Positions 5,292 through 13,507 are shown, counted from the first letter of the stretch. The stretch is 19,288 bases of DNA from 01-FULL-43-15b sp964472675 (GCA_964472675.1 CAYYLO010000019.1:1-19288); one strand, 5' to 3'. Notes: generated by a model not told the origin, from the letters alone. Made by a program: numbers and translations.

Positions 5292-5657
5292 ATGGAACCA
5301 GAAGAGACCCGTTCGACAAGCTCAGGGCGCCTTGCGGCGGTTTCGGCGGAGGAGTTTTTTAAAGTTGACTTGCGCGTGGGAAAGGTGGAAGAAGCCATAC
5401 TCCTTGATAACAGTGATAAACTAATTAGGTTGATAGTTGACTTCCAAGCGGAGAAACGCACGATTTTGGCCGGTTTGAAACCCTTCTTTGATCCAGACTT
5501 TTTCCTTGGGAAGATGTTCGTGTTTGCTTACAACTTAGCTCCCCGAAAAATGGCAGGGATGATAAGCCAAGGAATGATGTTGTGTGCTGACAACGAAAGT
5601 GGACCCAAGCCTTTGGCAGCGCCGGAAGGAAGTAGGGAAGGAGATAAGTTAAGATAA
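5292..5657 (+). CDS. Stand-alone MetRS-C/CsaA-like tRNA-binding domain protein
   Basis: The 121-residue protein is a single OB-fold tRNA-binding domain. It shows EEFFKVDLRVGKVEEA at the start, KLIRLIVDFQAEKRTILAG in the middle and VFAYNLAPRKMAGMISQGM, which is the family core, near the end. Such domains occur at the C-terminus of methionyl-tRNA synthetase and as free proteins (CsaA, Trbp111, Arc1p-like) that bind tRNA elbows and help synthetases. The first 16 residues (Thr- and Ser-rich) lie before the conserved domain and are partly encoded by a REP-like sequence at 5308-5327. It precedes ftsH by 101 bases and has its own extended -10. Confidence 0.85.
   Translation: MEPEETRSTSSGRLAAVSAEEFFKVDLRVGKVEEAILLDNSDKLIRLIVDFQAEKRTILAGLKPFFDPDFFLGKMFVFAYNLAPRKMAGMISQGMMLCADNESGPKPLAAPEGSREGDKLR
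5308..5327 (+). repeat. REP-like sequence inside the 5' end of a gene
   Basis: CCCGTTCGACAAGCTCAGGG resembles the short dispersed repeat with core TTCGACAAGCTCAGG that I recall from many bacterial genomes. It has partial dyad symmetry (CCC...GGG ends). Here it is inside the coding frame and supplies residues 6-12 of the tRNA-binding protein, upstream of the conserved fold. Only one copy is visible in this window. Confidence 0.45.
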
Positions 5658-5758
5658 ATTTCAAGAAACAAGCACCAAGAAACAAACAAGTTCCAATTAC
5701 CAAATAATTTGTAATTTGTTTGCAACTTGGAATTTGGAGATTGTAACTTTTGTAAAGT
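5658..5758 (+). other. AT-rich spacer with inverted repeats before ftsH
   Basis: The spacer holds AAGAAACAAGCACCAAGAAACAAAC, in two copies of an AAGAAACAA-type unit, and then AATTACCAAAT paired with ATTTGTAATT (one base mismatched in length). TTCCAA and TTGGAA arms also flank it. This resembles the decayed AT-rich palindromic spacers found between genes in many bacteria. No Shine-Dalgarno or convincing promoter for ftsH is visible in it. Confidence 0.35.
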
Positions 5759-8700
5759 ATGGCGACAAAACTTAAAATACCAAGGCAATTAAGCGGTAAA
5801 TCCCAAAACGGTAACGGCGGGGGCAACAAAAAGAAAGGCTTCCAATTCAGGTTTCAGATAAACCTTCGGAATATCCTTCTGTTTTTGCTCATCCTTTTTT
5901 TTGTCGGGCCGCTCCTCCTCTCTTTTTTGGGAGAGCGGGCTGGCGAGACTGTTCCGCTTCCCACTGTGGTTTCGCAAATAAAGCAAGGACAGATCGAGAA
6001 TATTCATGTTGTTGGTGACAGACTCCAGGTTAAGTACAAAAATGGTGATCAGAAGATGGCAGTCAAAGAAGGTAATGTTAGTTTTACCGAGATCTTGAAA
6101 GACTCCGGCATTGATCCTTCAACTGTTCCTTATAATATTGACGAACAGCTGCTTTCCCGCTTTTGGATGGATGCCTTGGGAATTTTGCTTCCTGTCGGAG
6201 TTATGGCCCTGTTTTTTCTTTTTATTTTCCGCCAGGCCAGAGGCGCACAGGATAATCTTTTTTCTTTTGGAAAATCGGGCGCCCGCGCTTTTGCCAAGGG
6301 AAAACAGAGTGTTACTTTCCGTGATGTTGCGGGAGTAGATGAGGCCAAAAAGGAGCTGGAAGAGGTAGTAGACTTTCTGAAGAATCCCGGGAAATATCGT
6401 GCGATTGGAGCAAGGACTCCCAAAGGGGTGTTGCTTTTTGGGCCGAGCGGAGTTGGAAAATGTGTTCGTGGAGATACATTAATTGCTACAAGTAAAGGCC
6501 TCCTGGAAATTCAAGATATACCTAAATATTTTGCTGTTGAGGAAAGTGGTTTTGTCCATGGTGCAACTCTCTCTTCTTTTATACCTGAAAACGCCAACTC
6601 ACTCCGAGTGCCTGCTTCTCATTGGTATGATCTTGGAGTCTCTCCAACTATTAAACTTGAGACCAAGATGGGGCATAAGATTGAGGGCACACCGGAGCAT
6701 CCATTAGTTGTAGTTAACGCAGAAGGACGTCTTAGTTTTAGAAAGTTAGAGGAAATAAAAGAAGGGGACTGGATTCCAATCAAAACAGGCGATCAATTAT
6801 TTGGGAACTACCGACGATTAGACCGGGAGCAATGCTATATTTTGGGGCTTTTGATTGGGGATGGTGGACTAACAATCAAGGATCGCATTTGTTTTACCAC
6901 AGCGGACAAAGAATTGCTGAATTCTTTTACTAAATATTTCAAGGATAACAATTCTTATCAAGTTAAGAAGGCTACTGGTAAATACGACTTTGTCATTACC
7001 TCGCATGCAATTAAGTCGCAGTTAATTCAAGCTGGATTAAGCGAATCATATTCGCGCAACAAAAAAGTTCCCGACTACGTGATGATGTCACCGAAGGAAA
7101 ATATTGTGGCTTTCTTACAGGGATTGTTTGATACGGATGGATCAGTTTACAAGACCGGAAAGGTAGAGTTTGCAACATCAAGCGAAAAGTTAGCAAGACA
7201 AGTTAGCGCTTTACTGCTAAACCTAGGAGTGATGCATAAGTTCATTAATAAAGGTAACAACCAATTTGCCACTTCCTATCGGATTCTTATCTCAGGGCTT
7301 GCACTTTCACCTTTTTCTCAGCAAGTAGGTTTTAGATTAAAAAGAAAACAAGATAAATTGCTTGGATATTTGGCAGGGATAGATCTTCGTACAAATGTTG
7401 ATCTTATTCCTTTGCAAGGAAAGAGAATTCACAAGATATGGCGTCGCTTAGTGGAGAGTCAAAAGAAACCTTCGCTTGTAGTTGCAGAAAATTTTCACAA
7501 ACAAATCTGTTGTTATGCGCAAGGCGGGCGTAACCCAAATATCACAAGTTTGAGAATGTTTATTGAAGCTTGCGAAAAAGTTGATTTCAGCATTTTATCG
7601 GATGAGGAGTTTAACTACTTAAAATCCATAGCCAACAATGGCTTGTTCTTTGACAGAGTAGCCAGCCTTGAGAAGTCGGAGTCGCGTGTTTATGACTTTA
7701 CTGTCCCACAGACACATTCATTTATAAGCAACGGGTTTATCTCGCACAACACTTTGCTGGCGCGTGGTGTGGCGGGCGAGGCTGGGGTCCCATTTTTCTC
7801 TATGGCGGGGTCAGAATTTATGGAAATGTTAGTGGGGGTTGGGGCTTCCCGTGTTCGCGATCTTTTCTTAACGGCCAAAAAGGCAGCACCTTCAATCATT
7901 TTTATTGATGAGATTGATGCCATTGGTAGGCAACGCGGGTATGGTATAGCCGGTGGGCATGATGAGCGGGAGCAAACATTAAATCAAATATTGGTGGAGA
8001 TGGATGGGTTTACACCAAATGATAGTGTTTTGGTTATAGCCGCAACCAACAGAGGGGACCTATTAGATCCGGCACTTTTGCGTCCCGGACGGTTTGACCG
8101 AAGAGTAACTTTGGATTTGCCGGACCGTGAAGGGCGCGAGGCAATTTTAAAGATTCATGCCCGAGGTAAAAAGTTTGTAGATGGTATCAACTGGGAAAGG
8201 GTTGCTGCTAGAACTGTCGGGTTTTCTGGAGCGGATTTGGAAAACATGCTTAACGAGGCGGCTATCGCTGCTGCGCGCGATAACAGAAAGGAAGTTAATA
8301 CGGGTGATATTGAAGAGGCGGCCACAAAGGTAAAACTTGGTCCTGCCAAAAGAAAGCTCCAAAGCGCAGAAGACAGAAAAATTACTGCCTACCATGAAGC
8401 AGGGCACGCCTTAGTGGCCCACATCCTTCCTCATATAGATCCGGTTCACAGGATTTCTATTGTTGCAAGAGGAATGAGTTTGGGGCATACGTATGTTCCG
8501 CCGGAGTTTGATAGGACTCATGAAACAAAGACACGCTTGGTTGAACTTTTAACAATGATGCTTGGTGGACGGGCAGCAGAGACATTGGCATTTAATGAAA
8601 TGACTGTAGGGGCAGCCAATGATATTGATAATGCCACAAGTTTGGCAAGAAGAATGGTGATGGACTTTGGGATGAGCAGTCTTGGGCCGGTTGACTGGGG

Positions 8701-8980
8701 GCCGCAGTACGATTTGGATGAAATGGGACGTGCCCGGTATATGGAGCCGGTTCAGGTTTCCCCGGAAATGCAGGCCAAGATAGATAAAGAGGTAGGCAAA
8801 ATTTTGGAGAGTGCGTACAAGGAAGCTTCTTTGCTTTTGAAAAAACAAAGAAAACTTTTAGATAAAGTTGCTCAGGCTTTGATTGACCAGGAGACACTGG
8901 ACAGGGATGAATTTGAAAAGATTGTTGGCAGCAAAGTACTTGCTAAATCCAACGGGCCAATGCGCACGGCTACGTCATAG
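5759..8980 (+). CDS. ftsH: Intein-containing ATP-dependent zinc metalloprotease FtsH
   Basis: A membrane-anchored AAA+ protease that degrades misfolded membrane and regulatory proteins. The precursor has 1073 residues. Removing the intein (235-664) leaves 643, normal for FtsH. Order of parts: basic Gly/Asn-rich N-terminus; transmembrane helix near 36-58; extracytoplasmic domain; second helix near 136-157; AAA+ domain with Walker A GPSGVGK|T split by the intein, Walker B IIFIDEIDAIG and the RPGRFDRR arginine-finger region; then zinc site HEAGH at 879-883 and the downstream NDIDNATSLARRMV helix, which carries the third ligand region. The Walker A reads GPSGVGKT rather than the usual GPPGTGKT. 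The protease is inactive until splicing restores the P-loop. Four bases separate its stop from the exonuclease gene. Confidence 0.96.
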   Translation: MATKLKIPRQLSGKSQNGNGGGNKKKGFQFRFQINLRNILLFLLILFFVGPLLLSFLGERAGETVPLPTVVSQIKQGQIENIHVVGDRLQVKYKNGDQKMAVKEGNVSFTEILKDSGIDPSTVPYNIDEQLLSRFWMDALGILLPVGVMALFFLFIFRQARGAQDNLFSFGKSGARAFAKGKQSVTFRDVAGVDEAKKELEEVVDFLKNPGKYRAIGARTPKGVLLFGPSGVGKCVRGDTLIATSKGLLEIQDIPKYFAVEESGFVHGATLSSFIPENANSLRVPASHWYDLGVSPTIKLETKMGHKIEGTPEHPLVVVNAEGRLSFRKLEEIKEGDWIPIKTGDQLFGNYRRLDREQCYILGLLIGDGGLTIKDRICFTTADKELLNSFTKYFKDNNSYQVKKATGKYDFVITSHAIKSQLIQAGLSESYSRNKKVPDYVMMSPKENIVAFLQGLFDTDGSVYKTGKVEFATSSEKLARQVSALLLNLGVMHKFINKGNNQFATSYRILISGLALSPFSQQVGFRLKRKQDKLLGYLAGIDLRTNVDLIPLQGKRIHKIWRRLVESQKKPSLVVAENFHKQICCYAQGGRNPNITSLRMFIEACEKVDFSILSDEEFNYLKSIANNGLFFDRVASLEKSESRVYDFTVPQTHSFISNGFISHNTLLARGVAGEAGVPFFSMAGSEFMEMLVGVGASRVRDLFLTAKKAAPSIIFIDEIDAIGRQRGYGIAGGHDEREQTLNQILVEMDGFTPNDSVLVIAATNRGDLLDPALLRPGRFDRRVTLDLPDREGREAILKIHARGKKFVDGINWERVAARTVGFSGADLENMLNEAAIAAARDNRKEVNTGDIEEAATKVKLGPAKRKLQSAEDRKITAYHEAGHALVAHILPHIDPVHRISIVARGMSLGHTYVPPEFDRTHETKTRLVELLTMMLGGRAAETLAFNEMTVGAANDIDNATSLARRMVMDFGMSSLGPVDWGPQYDLDEMGRARYMEPVQVSPEMQAKIDKEVGKILESAYKEASLLLKKQRKLLDKVAQALIDQETLDRDEFEKIVGSKVLAKSNGPMRTATS
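6461..7750 (+). mobile_element. LAGLIDADG intein in the FtsH Walker A loop
   Basis: 430 residues are inserted between Lys and Thr of GPSGVGK|T. The N-terminal splice block is CVRGDTLIATSKG with the Cys1 nucleophile. Block B is GTPEHPLVVV. The first endonuclease motif is LGLLIGDGG and the second is LQGLFDTDG, each with its catalytic acidic residue. Block F is VYDFTVPQTHSFISNGF, and block G is ISHN with terminal Asn. The +1 extein residue is Thr. All residues needed for splicing are present and the endonuclease looks intact, so it is probably active or recently active. P-loops are common intein sites because homing favours conserved codons. About 120 residues after the second motif and before block F do not match a domain I can name. 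Confidence 0.95.
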
Positions 8981-8984
8981 ATTC

Positions 8985-9932
8985 ATGAAGAGGTTAGTTC
9001 TAATAGATGGCCACGCTATTATTCATAGGGCATATCATGCTTATCCGGCGTTAACTACTCCCAACGGGGAGTCCTCGCAGGCAGCATATGGCTTTGTTGC
9101 TATTTTATTGCGGGTCACAAGCCAATTGCAGCCCTCACACTTGGCTGTTTGTTTTGATCTTCCTGTGGCTACTTTCCGCCACGAGGCTTACATTGCCTAT
9201 CAAGCCCATCGTCCTACCACTGCTCCGGATTTAGTAGACCAGATTGAGATGGTTAAGGGGGTTGTTGAGGTCTCGGGTATTCCGGTTTATACCGCTGCCG
9301 GTTTTGAAGCGGATGACGTTATTGGGACACTGGCAAAGCAAGCAGTGAAAAGTGAGCAAGCGAACGGAGCAAGTGAAGGGGTAGATGAGGTGGTTATTGT
9401 AACGGGGGATCGGGATATCATGCAGTTGGTAAATGACAAAAAAGGAGTAAGTGTGTATGCCCCAATTAATGGAATGTCTAACGCACGGCTTGTGCATGAA
9501 AATGAAGTTAAAGAGTACGTAGGGGTAACTCCTGACAAAATTGTTGATTACAAAGCACTTATTGGTGACTCATCAGATAATTATCCAGGGGTTCCCGGAA
9601 TTGGCCCAAAGACGGCACAGAGTTTATTAGAGAAGTTCGGCTCATTAGAGGAGATTTACAGGAAGCTAGAGGAAGGTAAAGGGAAATTAGACGGAGTTGC
9701 CGAGAGTGTGACTGCCAAACTTGTGGCAGGAAAGGATTCGGCGTTTCTGTCCCTTCATTTGGCCCGTATTGCAACACATGCTCCAGTAAGTTTAGATTTA
9801 GAGAGGGCAGAAATAAAAGATTTGGCTAAAAATGAGCACTTTTTGCAAAAGTTAAAAGAGCTGGGTTTTAAAAGTTTGATAGCCCGGATTGGTGGTATGG
9901 CTTCAGAAAATAATCAGATGGAACTTTTGTAA
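8985..9932 (+). CDS. Stand-alone 5'-3' exonuclease (PolA N-terminal / flap endonuclease type)
   Basis: The 315-residue protein has the PIN-like nuclease domain of the DNA polymerase I N-terminus, without a polymerase. It shows LVLIDGHAIIHRAYHA at the start, the arch region RHEAYIAYQAHRP, FEADDVIGTLA and VIVTGDRDIMQLV with metal-binding acidic residues, and the helix-hairpin-helix DNA-binding segment GDSSDNYPGVPGIGPKTAQ. It would remove RNA primers and flaps. The start at ATG 8985 begins the conserved domain four bases after ftsH; the frame is open further upstream but those codons overlap ftsH. The last residues, QMELL, resemble a beta-clamp binding motif. A strong terminator follows, so it closes the ftsH unit. 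Confidence 0.93.
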   Translation: MKRLVLIDGHAIIHRAYHAYPALTTPNGESSQAAYGFVAILLRVTSQLQPSHLAVCFDLPVATFRHEAYIAYQAHRPTTAPDLVDQIEMVKGVVEVSGIPVYTAAGFEADDVIGTLAKQAVKSEQANGASEGVDEVVIVTGDRDIMQLVNDKKGVSVYAPINGMSNARLVHENEVKEYVGVTPDKIVDYKALIGDSSDNYPGVPGIGPKTAQSLLEKFGSLEEIYRKLEEGKGKLDGVAESVTAKLVAGKDSAFLSLHLARIATHAPVSLDLERAEIKDLAKNEHFLQKLKELGFKSLIARIGGMASENNQMELL

Positions 9933-9935
9933 ATG

Positions 9936-9985
9936 AAGCAGCAGGGCATGTTGGTATTTTTTGGCGGACGCCCTGCTGCTTTTTG
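9936..9985 (+). terminator. Terminator after the exonuclease gene
   Basis: AAGCAGCAGGGC (9936-9947) pairs with GCCCTGCTGCTT (9970-9981), a perfect 12-bp stem with a 22-base loop, followed by TTTT. It begins four bases after the stop codon. The reverse strand lacks a comparable U-tract, so it mainly serves the plus strand. Confidence 0.9.
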
Positions 9986-10006
9986 GTTTGGGTTTTTGGG
10001 TGCTCT

Positions 10007-10297
10007 TTAGATGTTGAACCAGTAGCGCGGCTCGAGGGTGCGGTTGCAGGTGCGCCACCCTTTCAACTGGCCATTGCAGTCTGTGTTGTGCCGCAACCCA
10101 CCTTCGTCGTCCTGATAAAAGGACGGGTTTGCGTTACCGCACTTCGTGCACCACCACACTCCGACCATGCACTTGTCCTTGCCTTGCGGCAGGCGCACCA
10201 CGCCGAATCTGTCTGGACCTGGCTTGCGCTGCTGGTCCGGGTGCACCGGACACTGGAAATACGAGTAGCCGACTTCAGGTTCTGCCAAAGTTGCCAC
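10007..10297 (-). CDS. Small Cys- and Trp-rich protein, probable zinc ribbon
   Basis: The 96-residue protein contains the pairs CPVH (res 16-19) and WWCTKCGN, followed by HNTDC and TC, a spacing that suits one or two zinc-binding sites. I do not recognise the family. The start is GTG at 10297-10295, supported by AGGAGG at 10313-10308 with a 10-base spacer, one of the few clear Shine-Dalgarno sequences here. Base composition is much more GC-rich than the adjoining protease gene, and it has its own promoter overlapping the end of that gene. The opposite strand also carries an open frame, but the Shine-Dalgarno, promoter and Cys pattern favour the minus strand. Confidence 0.7.
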   Translation of the reverse strand: MATLAEPEVGYSYFQCPVHPDQQRKPGPDRFGVVRLPQGKDKCMVGVWWCTKCGNANPSFYQDDEGGLRHNTDCNGQLKGWRTCNRTLEPRYWFNI

Positions 10298-10318
10298 TTC
10301 CTAAAAACCTCCTGACAA

Positions 10319-10347
10319 AGCGTATCTTATAGGATCAGTTTTGTCAA
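10319..10347 (-). promoter_or_regulatory. Promoter of the Cys-rich gene
   Basis: On the minus strand, perfect TTGACA (10347-10342), a 17-base spacer and TACGCT (10324-10319, three of six consensus). The TGA within TTGACA is the stop codon of the protease gene. The expected start near 10312 would leave a leader of about 15 bases that begins within the Shine-Dalgarno. Confidence 0.55.
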
Positions 10348-12213
10348 GTTAGTAATTTTTTTGTTTTGGGGAAAAAATTTGTTTTGGTAATGATAAGCAA
10401 AGATGTTGCAGCTCCGCCGGTTAGACCAGCCAGGAGTAAAAATATAACGGCAGATATGGGCGTGGAAGAGAAAGTTTTTTGGAAAATGTTTATATTTTTT
10501 CCGTCTTTTACAGCTTGTTGAGATTTTTCTATATATTCCTGAAAGATGGGACTAGGGAAGAGCCGTTGCGCTTTTTGGAAAAATGGTATGGCCTTTTTAT
10601 ATTGGCCTGACCAGAAATGTTTTAAGCCCTTTGCCCACAAGGTTGAGGATTCGGATTCTCCGCTTGTGCTTACATTGTATTTTTTAGCAAGTTTTTTTAA
10701 ATCTTCAACGTCTCTTAAAAAGTTGTAATTACCGCTTTCTGATGCAAAGCCATAAGTTGCAATTCCTACCACTTCCGAGTTTATATTTAAAGCGGGTCCG
10801 CCACTGTTGCCTCGTTCAATTGAGGCATCCGTTTGGATAAGTTTGTTGCCGGCCTGATCCGTCTTGACAGAACTTACAACTCCTCGGGTAATTGTGGGTT
10901 TTACTGACGAGGAGTAGTTTATGAGGGAGCCAGNNNNNNNNNNTCCCAAGCTTTAGTATAGGGAGTGATGTTTTTTCTCCTCCCTCTAACTTTAGTATGG
11001 CAACATCTGAGCCCAGGGGTAGTTTGTTGTGAAGTATCGCATTTGGTGTGTAGCGGTTGGGGTAATCATAGCCTACAAGTCTTGCTACTTTAACACTTTG
11101 GGAGGTTAGTAATGTGTTTTGAGTGGGCAGTTTGCCCTTTTGCAGTTTTTCAAAATCTATGTCAATTGGCTCTGTTCCCGTGTTGATAAAGTATATTGAA
11201 TCTTTGCGGTTTGTAGAAATAGCTTTTTGGTCAAGTAGATTGTAGGCGTAACTCAGGAGTGAATTAAAAAACAGGGGATTGTTCCTTGAGTTTGCCAGAA
11301 TAATCTCTGCATCCGAGCTTGAAATACGCCTGTTTTCAAAATTTAAGAATATTTCGCGAACGATATCTGTTGCAAGTGTCCCCTGGTTTTCAAAAAACGC
11401 TTTAGTGAGTGTTTCTTCTGGAAAGACCTGAACAACGTGACCGTTTGTGGCGATGTAACCTTCCTTGTTTATTATAAATCCAGTGCCTTTTGCGTTATTG
11501 CAAATGACGTATTCTTGTTTTAAAAAGACAGTTTTATCCTTGTTTGCAGTTACAGTGTTGCAGTATAGATGAGTAATATTGACGATGGAAGGTTTTGCAA
11601 GTTCTATTGCCTGAGATTCTGAAAGGCTTGAAGTTATCCCTTTTACCTGGTTATCGTCAAATGTAACTGCAAGAATTGAGTCTATAAGTTCTTCGGTAAG
11701 TACTGCGGATGTGGAGTCTATTTGGGGGTATTTTGCTTCTATAACTAAAGTATTTACTCCGATTTCAATTTCATATTGATAATAAATGCTTGTTTGCCCC
11801 AGGCTTGACTCTTCGTAGGTTAGCTTGTTTAAATCTTTACCTTTCCTTATCACCCTTTCGCTTCTTGTCGGCAATTGAGCTTTTGGTGGAGGTGAAATTT
11901 GTATTTTTACCTGAGCAATACCTTCCTTTTGCAGAGAAAATGTTATTTCCTGTAAGTTGCCTTGACTTAAATCTTGTGAAGTAGTCCAGAGGTTGGGGTT
12001 GAAGTTTATTTTATAGCCATATTGGGAGGTGTATGTTTTTGTTTTTTCCAGCGTATCTGTTGGAAGTTCTGCTGCTTTGTTTCTTATGTCCTGATCCTGC
12101 TGTAAAAGAGCAGAGCCTGTGGCAAGACCTAAAAACATAATAGTTAGAGTAAAAAGTCCTAAAATGGCCTTTTTAACGAGCAGAATTTTGCTAGAGACGT
12201 TTTGCTGTTCCAC
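10344..12213 (-). CDS. Membrane-anchored HtrA-like serine protease, broken by an assembly gap
   Basis: A trypsin-like protease with the triad visible: His in IATNGHVV, Asp in GSDVAILKLEG and Ser in ERGNSGGPALN. An N-terminal membrane anchor (residues about 15-36) is followed by roughly 200 residues I do not recognise, then the protease. After it comes a TPR-like helical segment (LWAKGLKHFWSGQYKKAIPF) and a C-terminal membrane helix (AVIFLLLAGLTGGAATSLL). There is no PDZ domain, unlike DegP. The start is GTG at 12213-12211. The run of Ns at 10934-10943 falls between the Asp and Ser blocks and changes the reading frame. Family alignment suggests it hides roughly 15-20 codons, so this is an assembly artefact rather than a pseudogene. 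Probable role: surface quality control. Confidence 0.85.
10934..10943. other. Assembly gap (10 N) within the protease gene
   Basis: Ten Ns are a conventional placeholder of unknown true length. The minus-strand frames on the two sides differ (codon phases 0 and 2), while both sides match one protease. The real gap is therefore not ten bases. Confidence 0.95.
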
Positions 12214-12264
12214 AGGCTACAATTAATATATCATAAAGTATAAGGATGTATATTTTTGGAAAAG

Positions 12265-13416
12265 ATGAAAGTTGCTATTGTTCATGATTCAGTTGGAGAA
12301 TTTGGGGGAGCAGAACGAGTGGTGTTAGCTTTATCAAAAATTTGGCCGGAGGCGCCGATTTATACTTCCTTTGTTAGACACGGCCAGTTTTTGGAGAAGT
12401 TAAAAGGGAAAAGGATTATCACTTCCTGGGCAAACAACATTCCTTTTTTTGCTACCAAATTGCACAGCCCTTTGAGGTTTTTAGCGCCTTTAATTTGGGG
12501 TAGTTTTGATTTTTCGGAATATGATGTGGTTATTAGTTCAAGCTCGTGGTATATAACGAAAGGTTGGGGAAATGCTCAAAGCGCCCGTTGGAACGGTAGG
12601 GGAAGCAAGGGACCAATCGAGTTTTGCTATTGCCATACGCCGCCGCGTTGGCTTTATGGTTTTGATTCGCCCGCCAACAAGAAAAATCCTTTTATTAAGG
12701 CATATATCGCAATTCTTGCGCATTTTATGAGGATATATGATTTTGAAAGGGCCCAAAAGGTTGATTATTTTATTGCCAACTCTGAAAACATAAAAAAAAG
12801 GATTGAGAAGTTTTACAGGAGAGAGCCGAAGGTGATTTATCCGCCGATAGAAACGAAAACGAATAGGGGAAATCAGGGAATTAAGGGAAGTAGGGGGAAA
12901 GAAAGGAAATACTATCTTATCGTTTCTAGAATTACGGGAGGGAAGGGTATTGAGATGGCGGTTAAGGCTGCCAATAGACTCAGAATTCCTTTGAAAATTG
13001 CAGGCAGCCCTTCGGGTTATTCTCAAACTTACGAATGGATAAAGAAAAATGCGGGACCAACGGTTGAGCTTTTAGGGTATGTTCCAGATGGGGAGCTGGG
13101 TACATTATACGCCCGGGCGAAAGCATTTTTGGCCCTCCAGCGCGATGAGGATTTTGGGATGACTCTGCCTGAGGCGCTGAGTTGGGGAACTCCTGTTGTT
13201 GCTTACAATGGCGGAGGATATCCGGAGAGTGTCACGCACGGCAAAACTGGTGTTTTATTTGATGAATATTCTGTCGAGGGGTTGATAGGGGGAATACGGA
13301 AATTAGGGGGAATCAGGGTTAAATCAGAAGATTGCAGGAAGGCTGCTCAGAAGTTTTCTTCGGCGCGGTTTAAAAAAGAGATCCAAGCCTACATTTTGTC
13401 CAAGTTCTCAAGGTAA
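12265..13416 (+). CDS. GT4-family glycosyltransferase
   Basis: A GT-B fold enzyme that transfers an activated sugar, probably in cell-surface polysaccharide or glycan synthesis. It begins MKVAIVHDSVGEFGGAERVV, the usual N-terminal Rossmann start of this group. It has the CHTPPRWLYG segment seen in mannosyltransferase-like members, YYLIVSRITGGKGIEMAVKA at the second domain, and the donor-site motif DEDFGMTLPEALSWGTPVVA with its EX7E-type spacing. ATG 12265 fits the family start; an upstream in-frame TTG at 12256 with AAGGA 10 bases before it is a good alternative and adds three residues. Two stretches, near 12862-12900 and 13290-13318, are purine-rich repeats read in frame, giving NRGNQGIKGSRGKE and IGGIRKLGGIRV. 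Divergent from the protease. Confidence 0.9.
   Translation: MKVAIVHDSVGEFGGAERVVLALSKIWPEAPIYTSFVRHGQFLEKLKGKRIITSWANNIPFFATKLHSPLRFLAPLIWGSFDFSEYDVVISSSSWYITKGWGNAQSARWNGRGSKGPIEFCYCHTPPRWLYGFDSPANKKNPFIKAYIAILAHFMRIYDFERAQKVDYFIANSENIKKRIEKFYRREPKVIYPPIETKTNRGNQGIKGSRGKERKYYLIVSRITGGKGIEMAVKAANRLRIPLKIAGSPSGYSQTYEWIKKNAGPTVELLGYVPDGELGTLYARAKAFLALQRDEDFGMTLPEALSWGTPVVAYNGGGYPESVTHGKTGVLFDEYSVEGLIGGIRKLGGIRVKSEDCRKAAQKFSSARFKKEIQAYILSKFSR
12862..12905 (+). repeat. Purine-rich repeat inserted in the glycosyltransferase gene
   Basis: AATAGGGGAAATCAGGG then AATTAAGGGAAGTAGGGGG. The 15 bases ATTAAGGGAAGTAGG (12880-12894) recur exactly in recF (15778-15792), read in the same frame as IKGSR. TAGGGGAAATCAGGG (12864-12878) recurs with one change at 13304-13318 in the same gene. 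The insertion sits in the linker between the two Rossmann domains. Confidence 0.6.
13285..13318 (+). repeat. Second purine-rich repeat in the glycosyltransferase gene
   Basis: TAGGGGGAATACGG and TAGGGGGAATCAGGG. The latter matches the repeat at 12864-12878 in 14 of 15 positions. It encodes Gly-Gly-Ile-Arg-Lys-Leu-Gly-Gly-Ile-Arg near the C-terminus, where the family usually has a short variable loop. Confidence 0.5.
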
Positions 13417-13507
13417 TTTGTTAGAGGCTGTGTTTTCTTACCCCATTCTTGCAAATTGGCGGTAGATTGAAAAGAGCAAGAGAGGGGGTGATTGTGAGCA
13501 AAAATTT

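Noticed and set aside
8883..8984. Upstream start of the exonuclease within ftsH
   Set aside because: The extra codons overlap the ftsH 3' end and resemble no exonuclease; the family start matches ATG 8985.
9983..10315. Plus-strand ORF opposite the Cys-rich gene
   Set aside because: It has no motif or Shine-Dalgarno and begins inside the terminator region; the minus strand has promoter, AGGAGG and a CxxC pattern.
10934..10943. Protease as a frameshifted pseudogene
   Set aside because: The frame change coincides with Ns of unknown length, and both sides match one protease.
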